Part shown: positions 1-12,659 of the stretch, in pieces
How the letters are laid out: each line of letters begins with the position of its first letter
Position numbering within the stretch: position 1 is the first letter of the stretch
Assembly: GCA_965153455.1 (NCBI GenBank)
Contig: OZ234501.1
Span: 9,362,001-9,426,000 of the forward strand
Length of the DNA: 64,000 bases
Reading direction: 5' to 3'
Origin: Sphagnum compactum
Lineage: Eukaryota > Bryophyta > Sphagnopsida > Sphagnales
Program-made: the position numbers and the translations under genes
The notes under the pieces: model-generated
The model's input: the letters and a program-made list of their open reading frames with translations, nothing else
Databases searched by the model: none
What the model was told of the DNA's origin: nothing

Positions 1-540
1 TGTTGTAAAGAAGAACATAGATAATGTTCAAAGCATTACATGCTTACACCAACTAAAAGAATAGGCTTGTTAGCAAGCCTCCTGGGAAAACTTCAAACAA
101 GTGATGGTTTACCCCATTCTAGACCATATCCTAGGGAATGAAAAACGATGGTATTTGTTCATTCCATTTATAACACCAATTAATCAAAATAATATCTATC
201 TTTTTGACATATATGCATTGAAAATTAAACACAAGTGTAGAGTTTTTAACAAACAAACAAGTGTGTGAAGTAAAATATGTGGCAAAATATGTTCTTACCT
301 CCATTGCAATGAACCATTATGGGTAATAAATGTTCCATATATCCCACACTTACCTTTTTGAAAACATGTTACAACCCCACAACCCAATGGACATTGGTTA
401 GAATGCCAATGAAGTGAGTAATCTTCTTGTCAATAGTTGTTGTGAAACTATTCTAGCAACCTCAAACAATTCTTAAAGGTTGACATGACAAAACATGGCT
501 TCGAAACAAAATTGCACATTGTTTGATTAAAAGGTTTGGA
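1..540. other. No recognisable feature
   Basis: This AT-rich sequence has no open frame of note and no repeat that I can tie to the rest of the window. Confidence 0.5.
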
Positions 541-712
541 ACTATGAATTCCCATGCAACTCTCACGTGCATTTTGGAATTTTCAATGGCCATCATTCAA
601 CCAAATTTAAAGAAAAATTGCCAAATTTCTATACTTGGTTCAAATAGGTAGTAAAGAATATATGTATTTTTCATAACAAGTTGCAAAAGATTTCATTCAA
701 AAATTCTTTCAT
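541..712 (+). repeat. Dispersed repeat family R1, copy 1
   Basis: This is one of seven copies of an unnamed interspersed repeat. The shared core contains, in order, a block like CAATGGCCAT, a block like GCCAAATTTCTATA, and then TGGTTCAAATAGGTAG. The best full-length relative is at 23461-23715. This copy lacks the usual 3' part, where other copies carry a GGCTAAAT motif and a GGCTACATCACA-like motif. No open frame or terminal inverted repeat was seen, so the class is unknown. Confidence 0.6.
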
Positions 713-1454
713 ATGAAAAAACGAAGAATTTTTTTAAAAAGACTCACATTCCTTTTGTAAACAATCATGTTGGCTCGTTTGTGTGTACTTGCAACCATTT
801 GGAATTTGCCATATGCCCCATCCAAAGCTCTCCATCCATGGTTGTCCTTGACTTCCTTTTTTCTCTTGGAGTTATTATCTTTTCCTTCACCTTCAAAACT
901 ACCCACACAACTTACAATGTCTTCCCACTTGAAGGAAAAACACAAGGTTTCCTTCCTACATTTTTTGGGTTTTTTTTTTTTCATTTCTCAAACCACCCTT
1001 TCTTTGTTCCAACTTTTCTCCATAATCCCCAAAACTAAGTCCGACTTCCTTGTACCCAAGGTTTCCTAGCTACTCCCCCATTCACCTATTTCCTTTTTAT
1101 CTATTTTTTCAATTTTCATTTCTTCAAGATCCATATTTTCCTAACAAGACTATTGTTCACCAAAATTTTCCTACATGTAACATTTTTTTCTCCAATGTTG
1201 ATGAAATTGCAACTATGGAAAACAACATCAACAATTCCCATAGCAAGTGATTAAGTTTTTAAAGTTTAGGGAAGAGGAAGTTTCACGATTGTGCCTATTT
1301 ACGTATTCATTCTTGTAGGGAAGGAAGGCAATGAGGATCCCATGTTTTCACCACCAATACTTGAAATTTACCAAGCTTCGAAACCATGAAGTTTTGTTTC
1401 TTGGTTTTACAAAAGCATGTTCATGCTACTTACCATTATCAATATTATGTACAC
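713..1454. other. No gene recognised; T-rich, pyrimidine-biased
   Basis: Overlapping short open frames occur on both strands between 709 and 1250. They follow from a T/C-rich plus strand with few stop triplets and do not resemble known proteins. Nothing else is visible. Confidence 0.45.
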
Positions 1455-1550
1455 TAACACCTCGGGGTTTAATGATGACAACTACAATCCCCCAAGGTAC
1501 ATTAACACCTCGAGGTCTAATGATGACAACTATACTCCCCCAAGGTACTT
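1455..1550 (+). repeat. 48-bp tandem duplication
   Basis: Two near-identical 48-bp units begin at 1455 and 1503, each carrying TAACACCTC and CCCCCAAGGTAC. Because 48 is a multiple of three, a plus-strand frame here reads a repeated 16-residue unit (TLTPRGLMMTT core). There is no other sign of coding. The following CCAAGGTACTTTTCCTTGG can fold as a small hairpin. Confidence 0.85.
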
Positions 1551-2590
1551 TTCCTTGGGGATCCTTTTGCTAAACCATTTAGGCTATCGCTTTTTGAATT
1601 GCATTATCAATATAAAAAATCATGTCCACATAGATTAGACTGGCATGCAACTAGATTGTCACATAAACTATTGTGTAACTAGGGAACAATTATAATATGG
1701 AAATATGATGAATTAATAATTAAAATGCCACGTCAAAATATTTCATAGTTGTAATTTAGTTGCACATTGGTTGCAACTTGGACTTTATATGGGCATATGT
1801 ATGCAAAGTATATATGGTGATAGTCAACCATAGTTTGACCATGATCACAAGTTGCAACGAAGTGATTAATCTCAATTGTGTTGCAATTGGTGTAGTTTTA
1901 GCATTGAGTGGGCAACTACTTTGCAATTGGCATACGACATTGATGTGTACGATCATGCCACGTGTACGATTAGGTAAAGGTCTATAACATCTGGAATTTG
2001 CAACTTGTTTGCAACTAAAAGTTAATTAAATTGGCTAATTTTACAACTAAGTTATAATTAAATGTGCCACTATGGTTTCATTACATAACTATTACTTATC
2101 CACTATTTTGGAATTAGAGTGTTCAATTCATCTAGAATTAATTGTTAACTATGTGGCAACTCATATTATTAAAAGATTTATAAATTGTGCTATTCATTGA
2201 AAGTGTAAATGCAGGCCTTCAGTTGGATTGGAATGGTGTATTAAAGTGTTTATGAGTATGTACATATAGATATCAGTGCCTATACACTTCAAACTTTTCT
2301 AAACTAGATTATTAAATGTTTCATTGATACGAACCGATTCTTTTATTGGATTAATTAATTAAAATAATTCATTTTCATAACTATTTAAATAACTAAAAGT
2401 TTAAAAATGTAATAAATATTATAGTCCTATTTTTTGTGATTGATGTTCAATTGTTGTGTTAATAATATTTCACTACATTGGAATCCATAATACTATGTTG
2501 GTATACATACATGTCAAACCATGAATTTCATGAAAGGTGAAAGTCTATTTTTGAATTGAAATTAGAAGCAATGTGTATATTTTATTAAAC
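1551..2590. other. No gene; clusters of TTGCAAC-type motifs
   Basis: From about 1740 to 2050 the motif GTTGCAA/TTGCAAC recurs, as it does near 3840-3960, 27120-27370 and 31930-32110. This suggests a decayed dispersed element, but I could not define its ends. Confidence 0.3.
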
Positions 2591-3180
2591 ATTCAATAAG
2601 GGTGTACATATGAATATGTCTTTATATACTTCAATGTATTCTACTCAAATTCATGTTTATTATTTAATATTTCAGAATGAATTATTTTTTACTATTTTTA
2701 ATTAATAATTAGTATGTAATATATTTAATTAGCATGAACTAATTAAATAAAATAAAAAATAAACTATTCATATGAATTCATTAATCAAATTTGATAAATT
2801 AGTATTTAAGAACTTTAGATAATAAATAATCAATTATCTAATAACTAATTACTTAAATTCACTGATTAATTATATAAATTTAATTAATTAATTAAAATAA
2901 TTTTAGATAACAGACTTTGTTAATGTAGGTGAGTAATTATGAATTTTATTTGAATTAAGATCATCAATTATCAACATAATTAATTATCTAATAGTTATTT
3001 AAATCATTAATCATCTAATAATTATTTTATAATTAATAATCTGATACTTATTTTGATAATTAATTATTTGAATCAATCTAGATAATTAATTATCATATAT
3101 TTAATTCAAATAATTAAATTCCAAATAATTATGTCAGATGATTAATTATAAATTTCAAATTAATTACAAAATAGAAATCA
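2590..3180. repeat. Extremely AT-rich TAATTA-type low-complexity block
   Basis: The block is made almost only of A and T, with many overlapping TAATTA, ATTAATTA and TTAATTAAT words. It has little coding potential. It could act as an easily melted region or attachment-type DNA, but that is speculative. Confidence 0.7.
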
Positions 3181-3444
3181 AACTGAAAACATGTGGGAAT
3201 TTTTTTTTTGTAATTACAACTCAATTACAACTAGGGTGCCACTAAAAAATTTAATCAATATGTTTTGTTTTCAATATCTCATTTCACAAACTATATAAAG
3301 GAGGTGTCTCCACTTGCATCCTCACATTAAAATACATGTGCCATATTGGGATGAATTCATAAGAGCTTAACCCTAAAGGCAAAACACATAACAAACTTAA
3401 AAACTTATGTGGCTACTATTTAATTCACCTACTTTTCTTGTATT

Positions 3445-3600
3445 CTGCTTTCTTACCTACTTACTTGCCTACCTAAATAAGTAGGTCCTACTTCTCTACC
3501 TACTTAGATAGTAAGTAAGTAATTAGGTAAATAGGTAGGTTGGAGTTATATCAATTTACCTACCTATGGCTATGTACTGACCTACCTAAGTACATATATA
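3445..3600. repeat. TACC/GGTA tetranucleotide array with inverted segments
   Basis: Short runs of TACC (CTACCTACTTAC) alternate with runs of the complement (TAGGTAAATAGGTAGG), so parts can pair with each other. Similar arrays lie at 26905-26985, 30835-31030, 35060-35460, 35620-35745 and 52675-52815. Confidence 0.8.
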
Positions 3601-6600
3601 TTTGTTTCTAAAATTCAATTAATATGCCAAGTGGCAACTTTTGATTGTGCCACGTGTCATAATCCAAGACCATCTAAAATGAATAATCATAATGGACGAT
3701 GGATATCAATATTTCAAAAAAATCACGAAAAATCCTCATAGTGCCATCTGATAAGTTTTGATGGACAGATGAAAAATGACGTTAACATCACATTATGATT
3801 ATAGTCATAGGGGAGTTGCGTAGTAGTTGAAAAAGAGTTGTTGCAACAAAGTTGTAATGAATTGCACCGTATATACTATGACGAGTTGCAAGTGTTCGAT
3901 GTAACTCAAAAATTGAGTTACAAGGCCATTTGCAAAACACCTTTTTTTCATAGTGTATGTCAAAATGAATTTACATCCAACAATATTTTTCCCTTAAATG
4001 GACATCATTAGACATTCACATGGATGAAAGTTGAACCTCATTTGCATGAATAAAATTTGAATGGATGCATAAATGATGAAATCAAATGGAATGTTATCAA
4101 ACTTGGAAACATATGTAATTGTCCAACCATATGTGGCATAAAAGTAACAATTAGATTCCATTGCAAGGTAAATGCACAAGTTGATCATGAAAATTCTTGT
4201 TAAGGATTACAAATTTGCATGAAATCCTTTCTAAGTTTTTTTGAATTAACAATTGCAATTTGAAGTCCACATCATTAAGTTAAAAGGTTTTGTGCATTCA
4301 CATAATAAATTCAATTTAATTAAGGAATTCATTAATTAATGATTCATTTGATGATGAAGGAGTATTTATATCAACAAACTCCTTGTGGACTTCAAATCAC
4401 ATAATGTAAAATTCAAAATAATGAAAGATATTTTTGACATTGGAGCCCTTTAAGTGCATTGAATTTATAACTTTTTCAACAACTTCCATTTTTTATTAAA
4501 TTTTTTTGACTGGTCATAAGTTCAACATTTTGGAATTTGATTTCTTGATTGTTGGGACTTGGCCTTTTATATGCAAATATTTATGGTAGTTGTTGGCCTA
4601 CAAATTGACTTGGCAACTTGTAGCAATATACAAATTAACTTTTGGCAATTTGCTCACTTGCAAATTGATTTGTGTTTTATTTGTCAACTTTTTATGTTTA
4701 TGGATGCTACCTAGTTGCCTTTTAATGGTATGCTATGATGGAGTTCAAACGTTAGAAAAGTATTTCCAACGCCACATATTATTCAAGAAATTTTGATCAT
4801 GTTGCAAACCCCTATTTTATCAAGAAAATAGAAATGTGAAAATAAGCTTTTTGACTAGGCAAGGCAAGCAAAACAAAACATTTTAATTTAAGGGTAAAAA
4901 CACACTAGAATGGACTAAAATTAACATTTCATAGGCCCTTTTGACGGTCCATGTCCTTTATATTTTTATTGCATTTTAAGCCTCATGAACTAGTTTGTTT
5001 TCGAATTTGTTGAAATGATGTTAAAGTTAACATATTTTTTCATATTGGAGTTCACCACTCATATTTGACCAATTTGAAAAATTCTAATGGAATATGATCA
5101 TAAATAAAATATTTTTCATTTTATTCTTGACCTTAAATGTTATTAACCTTCAAAGTCTTATGTCTCAAAAAATTTCAAACATTGTACAAACACATTATGA
5201 GATAAAAATCCATATTCAATTTTACATGGAGTTGTGCAATCCATATTAAAGAACATTTAGGATTGACCATTCATTATTTTATCATTAGTTTATTGCTAAG
5301 AGATTTCATGTGTTAGCTTCACATAAATGAATCCCTTTTTGTAATATCTAATAAAAGTTTAATTTTCTATGTAATAACAACTAAAATACTACCATTAAAA
5401 TAGTCCATTCCATCCATTGTAATTTGCAACTACCCTTGACACCACTTCATGTATTCAAACTTTCAAACACATTGTCAACTTGTCAAACTAAAATGAGAAA
5501 ATGAACTTCCACATGAAAGTTTAGAATTAAAGGACTACATTCACATAGCAAAATAGTTTAAGGAATAAATACTCTTCCTTTAGTTACTATGTTTGGATGA
5601 CCGTTAAAAATTTAAGATGTCATTCCATTTTATACCTAGATTGGTCAATGTAAGGTTGACATTTACAACACCTTGCTATATTTTCTTGAGACTACATCCA
5701 TAGATGTACATTCAAATTAACATGACAAAGGAATTTTAAAAAAAAATGGGCCCGAACTCCTAATTACTATTTTACTATTTTTTAATGTTATAATCTCCAA
5801 CCTAATTATATCCTATGTTGTTTAACTATTTTCAAATCATATATTCAAAGTTGAAAATCCAAACTATTGATTTCAATGACTAAATTAAGGATTAAAAAAA
5901 AATCAATGTACATCTTAATATTTTGGTCTTCAACATCCCTCCAAAATGTCTACCTTTGTATCAATGTCACCATGCCACATTCCATTACAAAAAAATCATT
6001 AAAATGGGCATTATATGAAGCTGCACTAAGTTCACACTCATATGTGAAGGATTGTGATTAGGTTTGTTGCATTATTTTGAAATTGATGTTTTATTGAAAT
6101 GATGACATTTTATGCTCAAAAATTTAATTGGTTTTTACAAGTATTATAACTTAGTTAGACGGGTCCCTTTTAAATATTAATTCCTTTTCTCAAATTCACA
6201 CTATACCAAGCATACCCTTTTCCTCATAGGAATCACCATTAACACATTGAAAACTAGATTGTCTACTATGCCATTGAATCTAAATAGTAGTTAATGATGT
6301 TTCTCCCTAAGAGAAACAACATAGGAACAAACTATTTAGTCAATGAAATCCTATTGGCCATAATCTTTTTCATTTGTTGATTTTAAACTAAATGCCCAAA
6401 TTAGTTAGGATTTTTTGAAATTGTGAAACATAGTAAAAGCAACCCAAATTCAAAATTTGAAATTAATTAACTATTTTGGCTAGACACCATGGATTGAATT
6501 TATCATACCCAAATTATGTCAACCATGGCAACTTGAAATAGGTGTTTGTTGATTCATTACACAATTTTGACATGGAACATATAATTTTAATTTAGGTCTA

Positions 6601-7449
6601 CATGGTCAATTAGGGGCAGATTTGCAAGTGAAGTGATAGGGGAAAATGGCAATTGGGTGTAAATGTAGTAACACTAACCATAGATGCTCAAGTGGATGAG
6701 TCTTTTGAAAACAATGGGTTAGTTATTCAAGCTTATATATTCAATGATCTATAGGTCTACATGCAAGTTCTTTTATTTTTACTAGTAACAACAATGTCAT
6801 ATTATATTATTATGTAAAGGTGTATTTTAATTATTTTGATGAATATGTTGTTTATAATAATCATTTCAAGTCATTTTAAAACATGAACCAAAAAAAAGTA
6901 TTGGTTACATTACTTTAAAATGCTTTTGGGTACTTTATAAACCTTAGATTCATTTAAAACTTATCCAATTATGCTTACAATATATTTAAAACATTGTTCA
7001 ATAACCACATGAAACCTTTCAACACTTACTTAAGTAATTGTTTCAAAAAGTGAAAAATTAAACAATGATTACACGTGTGATCGTTCATGTTATTGAATTT
7101 GCCTATTATTATTTTTCTTACTTAATACTGAGGTGCATCCCGAAGTTCAATTTAAAATTATTATTTTTAAAGGATTGGCCTAGCACAAAAATAAATAAAA
7201 ATAAAATCTGAAACTTTGGACACTCCCCCAAATGAAAGTTTGCATTCCCAACCTACAAGTATACAATGCTTCCCTTTGGCCCACTTGTACATATGCTTGA
7301 GAGTTCAACTTTGGGCAAAGCTTGTGGAATGAATTGTGTTGCAATTGGGAACATCTTGGGGAACTTGAGAAAACATGCTGATAACACATTGAAAACGTCA
7401 TCAAAACTTGGTATGCACACACATCAAAAACACATTCAGAACATCAAAA
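3601..7449. other. No recognisable gene or mobile element
   Basis: This is AT-rich sequence with only short, featureless open frames. GTTGCAA-like motifs cluster at about 3835-3945, where TTTTTTTCATAGTG near 3946 resembles the terminus of a CACTA-type MITE, but no partner end was found. The rest shows nothing I can name. Confidence 0.4.
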
Positions 7450-7525
7450 TACAAAATACCCTTAACCCACACCCTTACCCTTCCCCCAACCCTCCCCCCA
7501 ACCCAACCTTTGACTAACCCACCCC
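7450..7525 (+). repeat. C-rich tract resembling degenerate telomere repeats
   Basis: The plus strand carries ACCCTTAACCC, ACCCTTACCC, CCCCCAACCC and CCCCCCAACCC in succession. It resembles decayed CCCTAAA arrays, and the minus strand has many G-runs with G-quadruplex potential. It is about 1.7 kb from the clear telomeric repeat at 9213. Confidence 0.6.
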
Positions 7526-9212
7526 TCTTTTTGTAATGGGTACCTATTTACTATTTAGTATTCATTTGATTGAAGGCTTGCTATATTGGATAGAATCATA
7601 ATTTTGTTCTCTGACATTAATGGGTGTCTACCAAACATTGACCCCACATATGTACAAAGTCAAGACTTAAAATAGCTCATTTAAGAGAGAGCCCTTGGGA
7701 AGTGGAAAAACTCAGATTTAGATCAAGTCCTATGATCTATTTTGGCAGGTTCAGGAGTCAGGACTTGTAACCTTTCTTGTTTGTTAGTTGATCATGGTAA
7801 GTATGGTGGTAAGAGACTAAAGACTAAAAGTCTGGTGGTATACACACCATACACCCTTCATTGGGTATGTGACCCTTTGAACTCCAGATCTTGATTTCTG
7901 GTCTCCACTGATGAGCCTCCATAAGTATGGCAGGTTCATACTTCCCTCTCTCCTGGCTGTGCCTGCCAACTTGCACTTTCAAACAAACCCATAAGAGCAA
8001 TAAAATGTCAGGTTTTTTTAACCAATAATACTTGAAAACCAATAAATGGAGTTATCCATAATGTCACCCGGTCTCCACCTTGTCTTTGAGCCTGCTTTCA
8101 ACCAGCCCCTACCTCCTTTTTCAGGGTATCTCTAAAGTAAGGAAATTTTATTAAATCTCAGTATGAAATGCTGAAACTCGGGCGCAAAGTTTGAAACTAA
8201 ATTATAGTACTTGTACAGGTAGGAGCAGTGAAATTATATGTAGCAGCAGTGAAGGCTGCTTAGGAAAAAGGCAAGACAGGACCAAAATTGGTGGAAAAAA
8301 CTAGTTGGGGTCCCAGTTATTTTGTTTTGTAAAATTTTCATTCCCAGTTACACATTTTGATGCCCTATTATGCCGAAACTGACTGTTCTCGCCCCCTAAT
8401 AGGAGGACTTTACTGATAAGTCTAATAGATGATGTAAATTGTACCAACATCTGGACTCCTGGAGAGCCCAACATATATATATGCAAATAGATGATGATGG
8501 TTGGGGCCATGATGACCTCAACTGCAGCAACTCTGTTGTAGTTCTTGTAAAGTTTGTTGTGTCTGGACTTGCAACTGCAACTGGTAGGCATGAAAGTACC
8601 CAATAGAATCATAATAATAATTATTATTATTATATAATACATTCTTTCTACTTACACAATCTACTCATCTGTTATATTATTATTATTATTATTCCTATCT
8701 GAGGCCTCTCTAGTCCCACTACTCATTTGGTGTGGAAAAAATCATGATGGGAGGGTGGGGATGTTGGGAAGCAGTTTGGTGCAATGTAAGTAAGTACTCA
8801 CTCAATCATTTGATCTCACTTACCAATGGAAAAACATAAACAACACAACACAAACAGAAAGCCCTTGTTTTTTCCCCCCTCTCTACTGGGGTACATTGCC
8901 AGCTTCAACACATGTTTGCCGAATAATTAATTAATTAATTTTTGAATTTTTCATTTTGACAAATGAAATATTTTTGAACTTTAAATATTTTCCTTCAAAA
9001 AAAAAATTTTGGGGTTGAAAATTTCAATATTTCTGAAAATAATATAATTAGTGTGGAAGCTGCCAAGGTAGTGAGTGCGCAAGTTGGCAAGTGAGTGAGT
9101 TGAGTACCTTCATACAACTCAGTCAGAACTGGCTTCCATATTGAGTTAGCCTACTCAGCTTTAGTTTTGGACTCTTTAGAGTCCTGAGAGACCACCACAT
9201 TTGTTGGACATG
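7526..9212. other. Mixed-composition region with ATT microsatellites; no gene recognised
   Basis: Base composition is more even than in the flanks, and no dispersed repeat of this window was recognised here. AAT/ATT trinucleotide runs lie at about 8611-8640 and 8675-8695. The minus-strand open frame at 8301-8642 begins in the first run, which explains its isoleucine-rich start. I see no convincing exon. Confidence 0.4.
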
Positions 9213-9268
9213 TTTAGGGTTTAGGGTTTAGGGTTTGAACCCTAAACCCTAAACCCTAACCCTAAACC
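9213..9268. repeat. Interstitial telomeric repeat, head-to-head
   Basis: Three perfect TTTAGGG units (9213-9233) lead through TTTGAA into CCCTAAA units (9240-9253), a shortened CCCTAA unit and another CCCTAAA (9260-9266). TTTAGGG is the common plant telomere repeat. The order G-strand then C-strand is what joining two chromosome ends would leave. A hairpin-type duplication or telomerase-mediated break repair could also produce it. Confidence 0.95.
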
Positions 9269-9279
9269 AACCCACATAT

Positions 9280-10560
9280 TGAACCGAACCGGGTACCAAT
9301 TGTCGGTACCACCAAGTATTTTGCAATCAGTGTTTGATGGGTATTAGAGTCATGAACAGACCATTGGATGTTATCATGGAGGTGTGACCGGTGATAGGGT
9401 GGTTGAACGGGGACCTAGTGACGGCTCTTGGGTTTGTTAATCTGATCTTTTGCTTTAGGTTTAGGGAAATTAAACACGCCGAATTGTGGACGTGGTGAGG
9501 GCGGCGAGTTTATGATTTTGGGGACGTGCAACCTGTAACGGTGCATGGAAGGCTTGTGTGGGAAGCCATGCACATAACGGCCGAAATGTTGAGGCGGTGG
9601 CCTTCTGATGAGGAGGGATCGGCTGATCTGTGTAGGGACATTTTTTTTTCTGGGATGTTAGTTTTGGCAATGTAGTGTTCTCTCTGATAGGTCAGAACTG
9701 CTTAGCGAGACGCTGTTTTTCTTCCGCTGTGCCAGCTTCTTGCGAGGTGGCTGTGTAATCTCCTAATGCGATATGCAGTCATGGTGATGCTGAGGGCTGA
9801 TGAGAATTCTGAGGAGTCCGAGCCTTAGATGTGTGGCAGGTAGACGAGAGGGAAAGGATCCATTGAGTGGAATGCGTTTCTGAGTGAGCTTTGGTTTGTG
9901 TCTGATTTGTGATCAGCAGGGTGTTAGCTGATAGAAAATGAGAGGATAGAAGGGTCCTGTGTCCGCGTCTCTGTGGTGTGGACGTGATAGTTCTGTCATC
10001 GTAAGGGCTCGCATTATGAGTTTGGCTAGTTGTTGGTCCGTGTTGACGATCTCAGAGGGTGTCAAGGTTCTGGGTTTCCATTTGTGGGGAGTGGGAGCAG
10101 TGTACTGAGGCAGTGTAGGCACGTGGTTTAGAGGCTCTTTGGACTGAGTGAACACAGAGGGATCTGACCTCGCGCGCATCACCGGAATCTCATGTTGCAA
10201 TCGGGATGGTGTGCATTGTAGATGTGACATGAGACAATCACCGTTTTGCTGATCTGTTTCGGAGCACAGAAAGATCTGCTCCCTGTATTCCGATGTGTTG
10301 GTCTTGCCTTTGTTTGAGCTGATTTTCTTTGCTGAAAGGTCAGGTGTCGTGTACTGATGAGTTCTGCAGACTGTTAGGGTGGGAGTTGTGGTGCAGGTCG
10401 GAGCATCGAGAGATCGGACCCGATTTGGGTCGGGCAGCTCGCCATGTCCGGTTGCCTCTGTGTTGGTGTATCGCTTTCTCTCTAACTCTCTCCCCCTTTC
10501 TTTTGGTGACAGAGGTTCTTAGGATTCATGACCACGGTTCTCAAAAAATTGAAAACAACC
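9280..10560. other. CpG-retaining, GC-richer island
   Basis: CpG is frequent here (for example CGCGCGC near 10170) while it is scarce in the flanks. It may be an unmethylated gene region, a recent insertion or subtelomeric DNA. A long minus-strand open frame lies inside. A second minus-strand frame (9470-9670) encodes a proline-rich 66-residue peptide that I do not recognise. Confidence 0.6.
9916..10518 (-). CDS. Unrecognised 201-codon open frame, minus strand (possible exon or gene remnant)
   Basis: On the minus strand this frame is open from after a TAA (10519-10521) to a TGA (9913-9915), 201 codons in all; I checked it triplet by triplet. The first ATG in frame is at 10230 and would give 105 residues. 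The peptide is polar, rich in Thr, Pro, Ser and Gln, with no membrane segment, signal peptide or catalytic motif that I can see. It contains stretches such as VPTLPQYTAPTPHKWKPRTL and VNTDQQLAKLIMRALTMTEL. A possible acceptor (CTGACCTTTCAG) lies inside it near 10338, so the coding part could be a 3' exon. In another minus frame nearby (about 9700-9775) the peptide ends with TSQEAGTAEEKQRLAKQF and a stop. A chance open frame in GC-richer DNA, or a retroelement fragment, remains possible. Confidence 0.3.
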
Positions 10561-10690
10561 AAATAACCCAAAGTAAAATCACTTGCTATATACCCCACGG
10601 GTAAGGGGTTCTTTTGTGAAAACGAGGATCGACGGTTCTCTGATTCTGAAATATTTTAAAAGAACTGAAATCGACGGTTCTTATTATAAA
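10510..10690. repeat. Cluster of GGTTCT/AGAACC motifs
   Basis: CGACGGTTCT occurs twice and CACGGTTCTC once, with AAAGAACTGAAATCGACGGT forming a partly palindromic unit. Similar motif clusters occur at 52140-52300, 53795-53850 and 54475-54550. A shared decayed element is possible, but I could not define ends here. Confidence 0.4.
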
Positions 10691-10959
10691 CTCAAATAAC
10701 CACACAACACTTGTGAAGTCTTGTGAGTGAAGGGAGTGGAAATGTCTAGTAAAAGTTACCTTGGATCTTCCCCTTTGTATTACAACAAATTTAAGGCTAA
10801 AGAAGTTTATTGTAAGAAAAGTTCCTACTTCTGGCCCTAGCAATTAAGAGAAAAAAATTCCTCTTGGCACAATGTTTTTATTTACGGCAAGTGCAATAAT
10901 GGAAAAATAGTAATAATAATTTAAAAAGGGGATTTCAAGAATAATTCAATAGAAATTTG

Positions 10960-11105
10960 CCATATATTTCAATGAGGTTCTAGTGTGTAGCCAACAATAC
11001 AAAAGGGTGCACAAATGTATTTACATCTGGTTCATAGCAAAGTTGGATAAAATCTTCCTACTAATGATGACCACTTTGGCTATATCACACAATTTTAAAA
11101 AGAGA
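10960..11105 (+). repeat. Dispersed repeat family R1, copy 2
   Basis: This copy carries the R1 order TTGCCATATATTTC, GTAGCCAACAATACAAAAGG, GTTGGATAAAATCTTCC and CACTTTGGCTATATCACA. It aligns by eye with 23461-23715 and 48830-49035. Confidence 0.65.
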
Positions 11106-11224
11106 ATATTGCTTGGTACATGCCTCGGCCCTTGACACCAAATTTATTTTTAAACCAATAGTTATGTGAATCCCTTGCATTGTAGGGGAGACATAACATG
11201 TCATTTAAGACATTTAGACTGAAA

Positions 11225-11420
11225 TGCCGCTAATTTTGTTAGATTTAAAAATATAAAATTTTCTAAATTGCCAAAATTTCTATAGTAAGTTCCAGTATGT
11301 AGCAAAAACATAAAAGGATTCTATTTTAAAAAATTAATTTCATATTTGATCTATAGGCAAATTTTGCTAAATTTGTGTGTGTATTATTGCTAGTTTGGCT
11401 AAATCATAAAATTGAATAAA
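11225..11420 (+). repeat. Dispersed repeat family R1, copy 3
   Basis: This copy shares AAATTGCCAAAATTTCTATA, a GTAGCAAAAACATAAAAGG block and GTTTGGCTAAATCATAAAAT with the other copies. It lies about 120 bp after copy 2 in the same orientation, so the two may have arisen by local duplication. Confidence 0.55.
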
Positions 11421-12659
11421 AAAACCTTGCATATGGTTATGTGATATATTTTTGTTTAAGAATGAGATGTTGAATGAGTCTTAAACTAATGGGTGAAAAC
11501 ATGATAAAGTAAACAAGAAAAGTAGATAAAAATCCAGTTTTTTAATATGAAAGTTTTCAACCTAAACAAAATAAAGTAGATTCAAAAAAAATTAAATTTT
11601 TATTATCAAACCATCCATTGGGTTTTTAGTAAGTTGAATACAAAATTTGAAATAGTTTCACTATAGTTTCTAACATGATGTCAAATTGTGTATTTTTATA
11701 TTAGAAGTCAAATATTTAAAAAATTATAATATGAAAAATTTCAAATTTCACAAATACATTTTAATGCACCATTAAATTGAAAGTAGAAAAAAAAATTTGT
11801 TTACTTGCATCTATTCTTATAAGTTTTAACATATGCCTAAATTCAGTAAATTTATATTTAAACATATGATCATTAAATATAGTTATAACAAAATCTAAGA
11901 ACATGTTCATATTAATTGTTTAATTAAAAAACATATCTAAGTTCAATGTATCAAAACCTATTAAATGATTACTTTCCATTTATGTTGCAAAGTACATAAA
12001 TTGTCTACTTTATCATGTTTTCACCTTGCTATCTATTGAGTTTGTCTATGCTTGATGGTTTAAATCATTTGGACACCTAGTCAACCAACCACAATTCACA
12101 CCATACAACATTAACTAACAACCATTTCTTGCATCAAATATGTTTTATCCATATATATTGAAGGTTGCATCATTTGCATATATTAGTAAAATAACATTAA
12201 AAGTTTCTCTTCCCATATTTGAACCAAGAATAAATAAAAAAGAAAATAGTAATTATGATCATAACTTAAGACCTTTTTACAAGTGTTTTAGATCACAATA
12301 TTGAACAATTGGCCTTGTTCACTTCCCTATTTTTGTTCAATGTTTTCTTCTTGAAGGTACTTGGCAAATAAACACATGGCCTTAACCCTCAAATTCCAAA
12401 ATTATGCTAGATTTTACAAATTGGTTTTAAATGATTTTAAAATTAGTTTCAATTGATGCACAATTTTTATGGTGATGGGTCCAAAGGTGTGTTGTGTGGT
12501 CACACCAAATTTGTTTGTTTGGATGGATGTTGGGATTAGGGCAACTCAATGAACAGCCCACATCTTTGTTTACATTTATCCAATACCACAAAGAGATTGT
12601 ATGTCCCCTTATATCTTAAGATATTAACCATCAACAAGCTTTTGTGCAAATACATATAT
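11421..12659. other. No recognisable feature
   Basis: This is AT-rich unique-looking sequence with no open frame of note. Confidence 0.5.

Noticed and set aside
8301-8642. 113-codon minus-strand open frame with an isoleucine-rich start
   Set aside because: The start lies in an ATT microsatellite and the rest is unrecognised. Upstream context gives no support.
9470-9670. 66-codon minus-strand frame downstream of the 201-codon frame
   Set aside because: It could belong to the same gene region, but no splice sites link it convincingly and the peptide is unrecognised.
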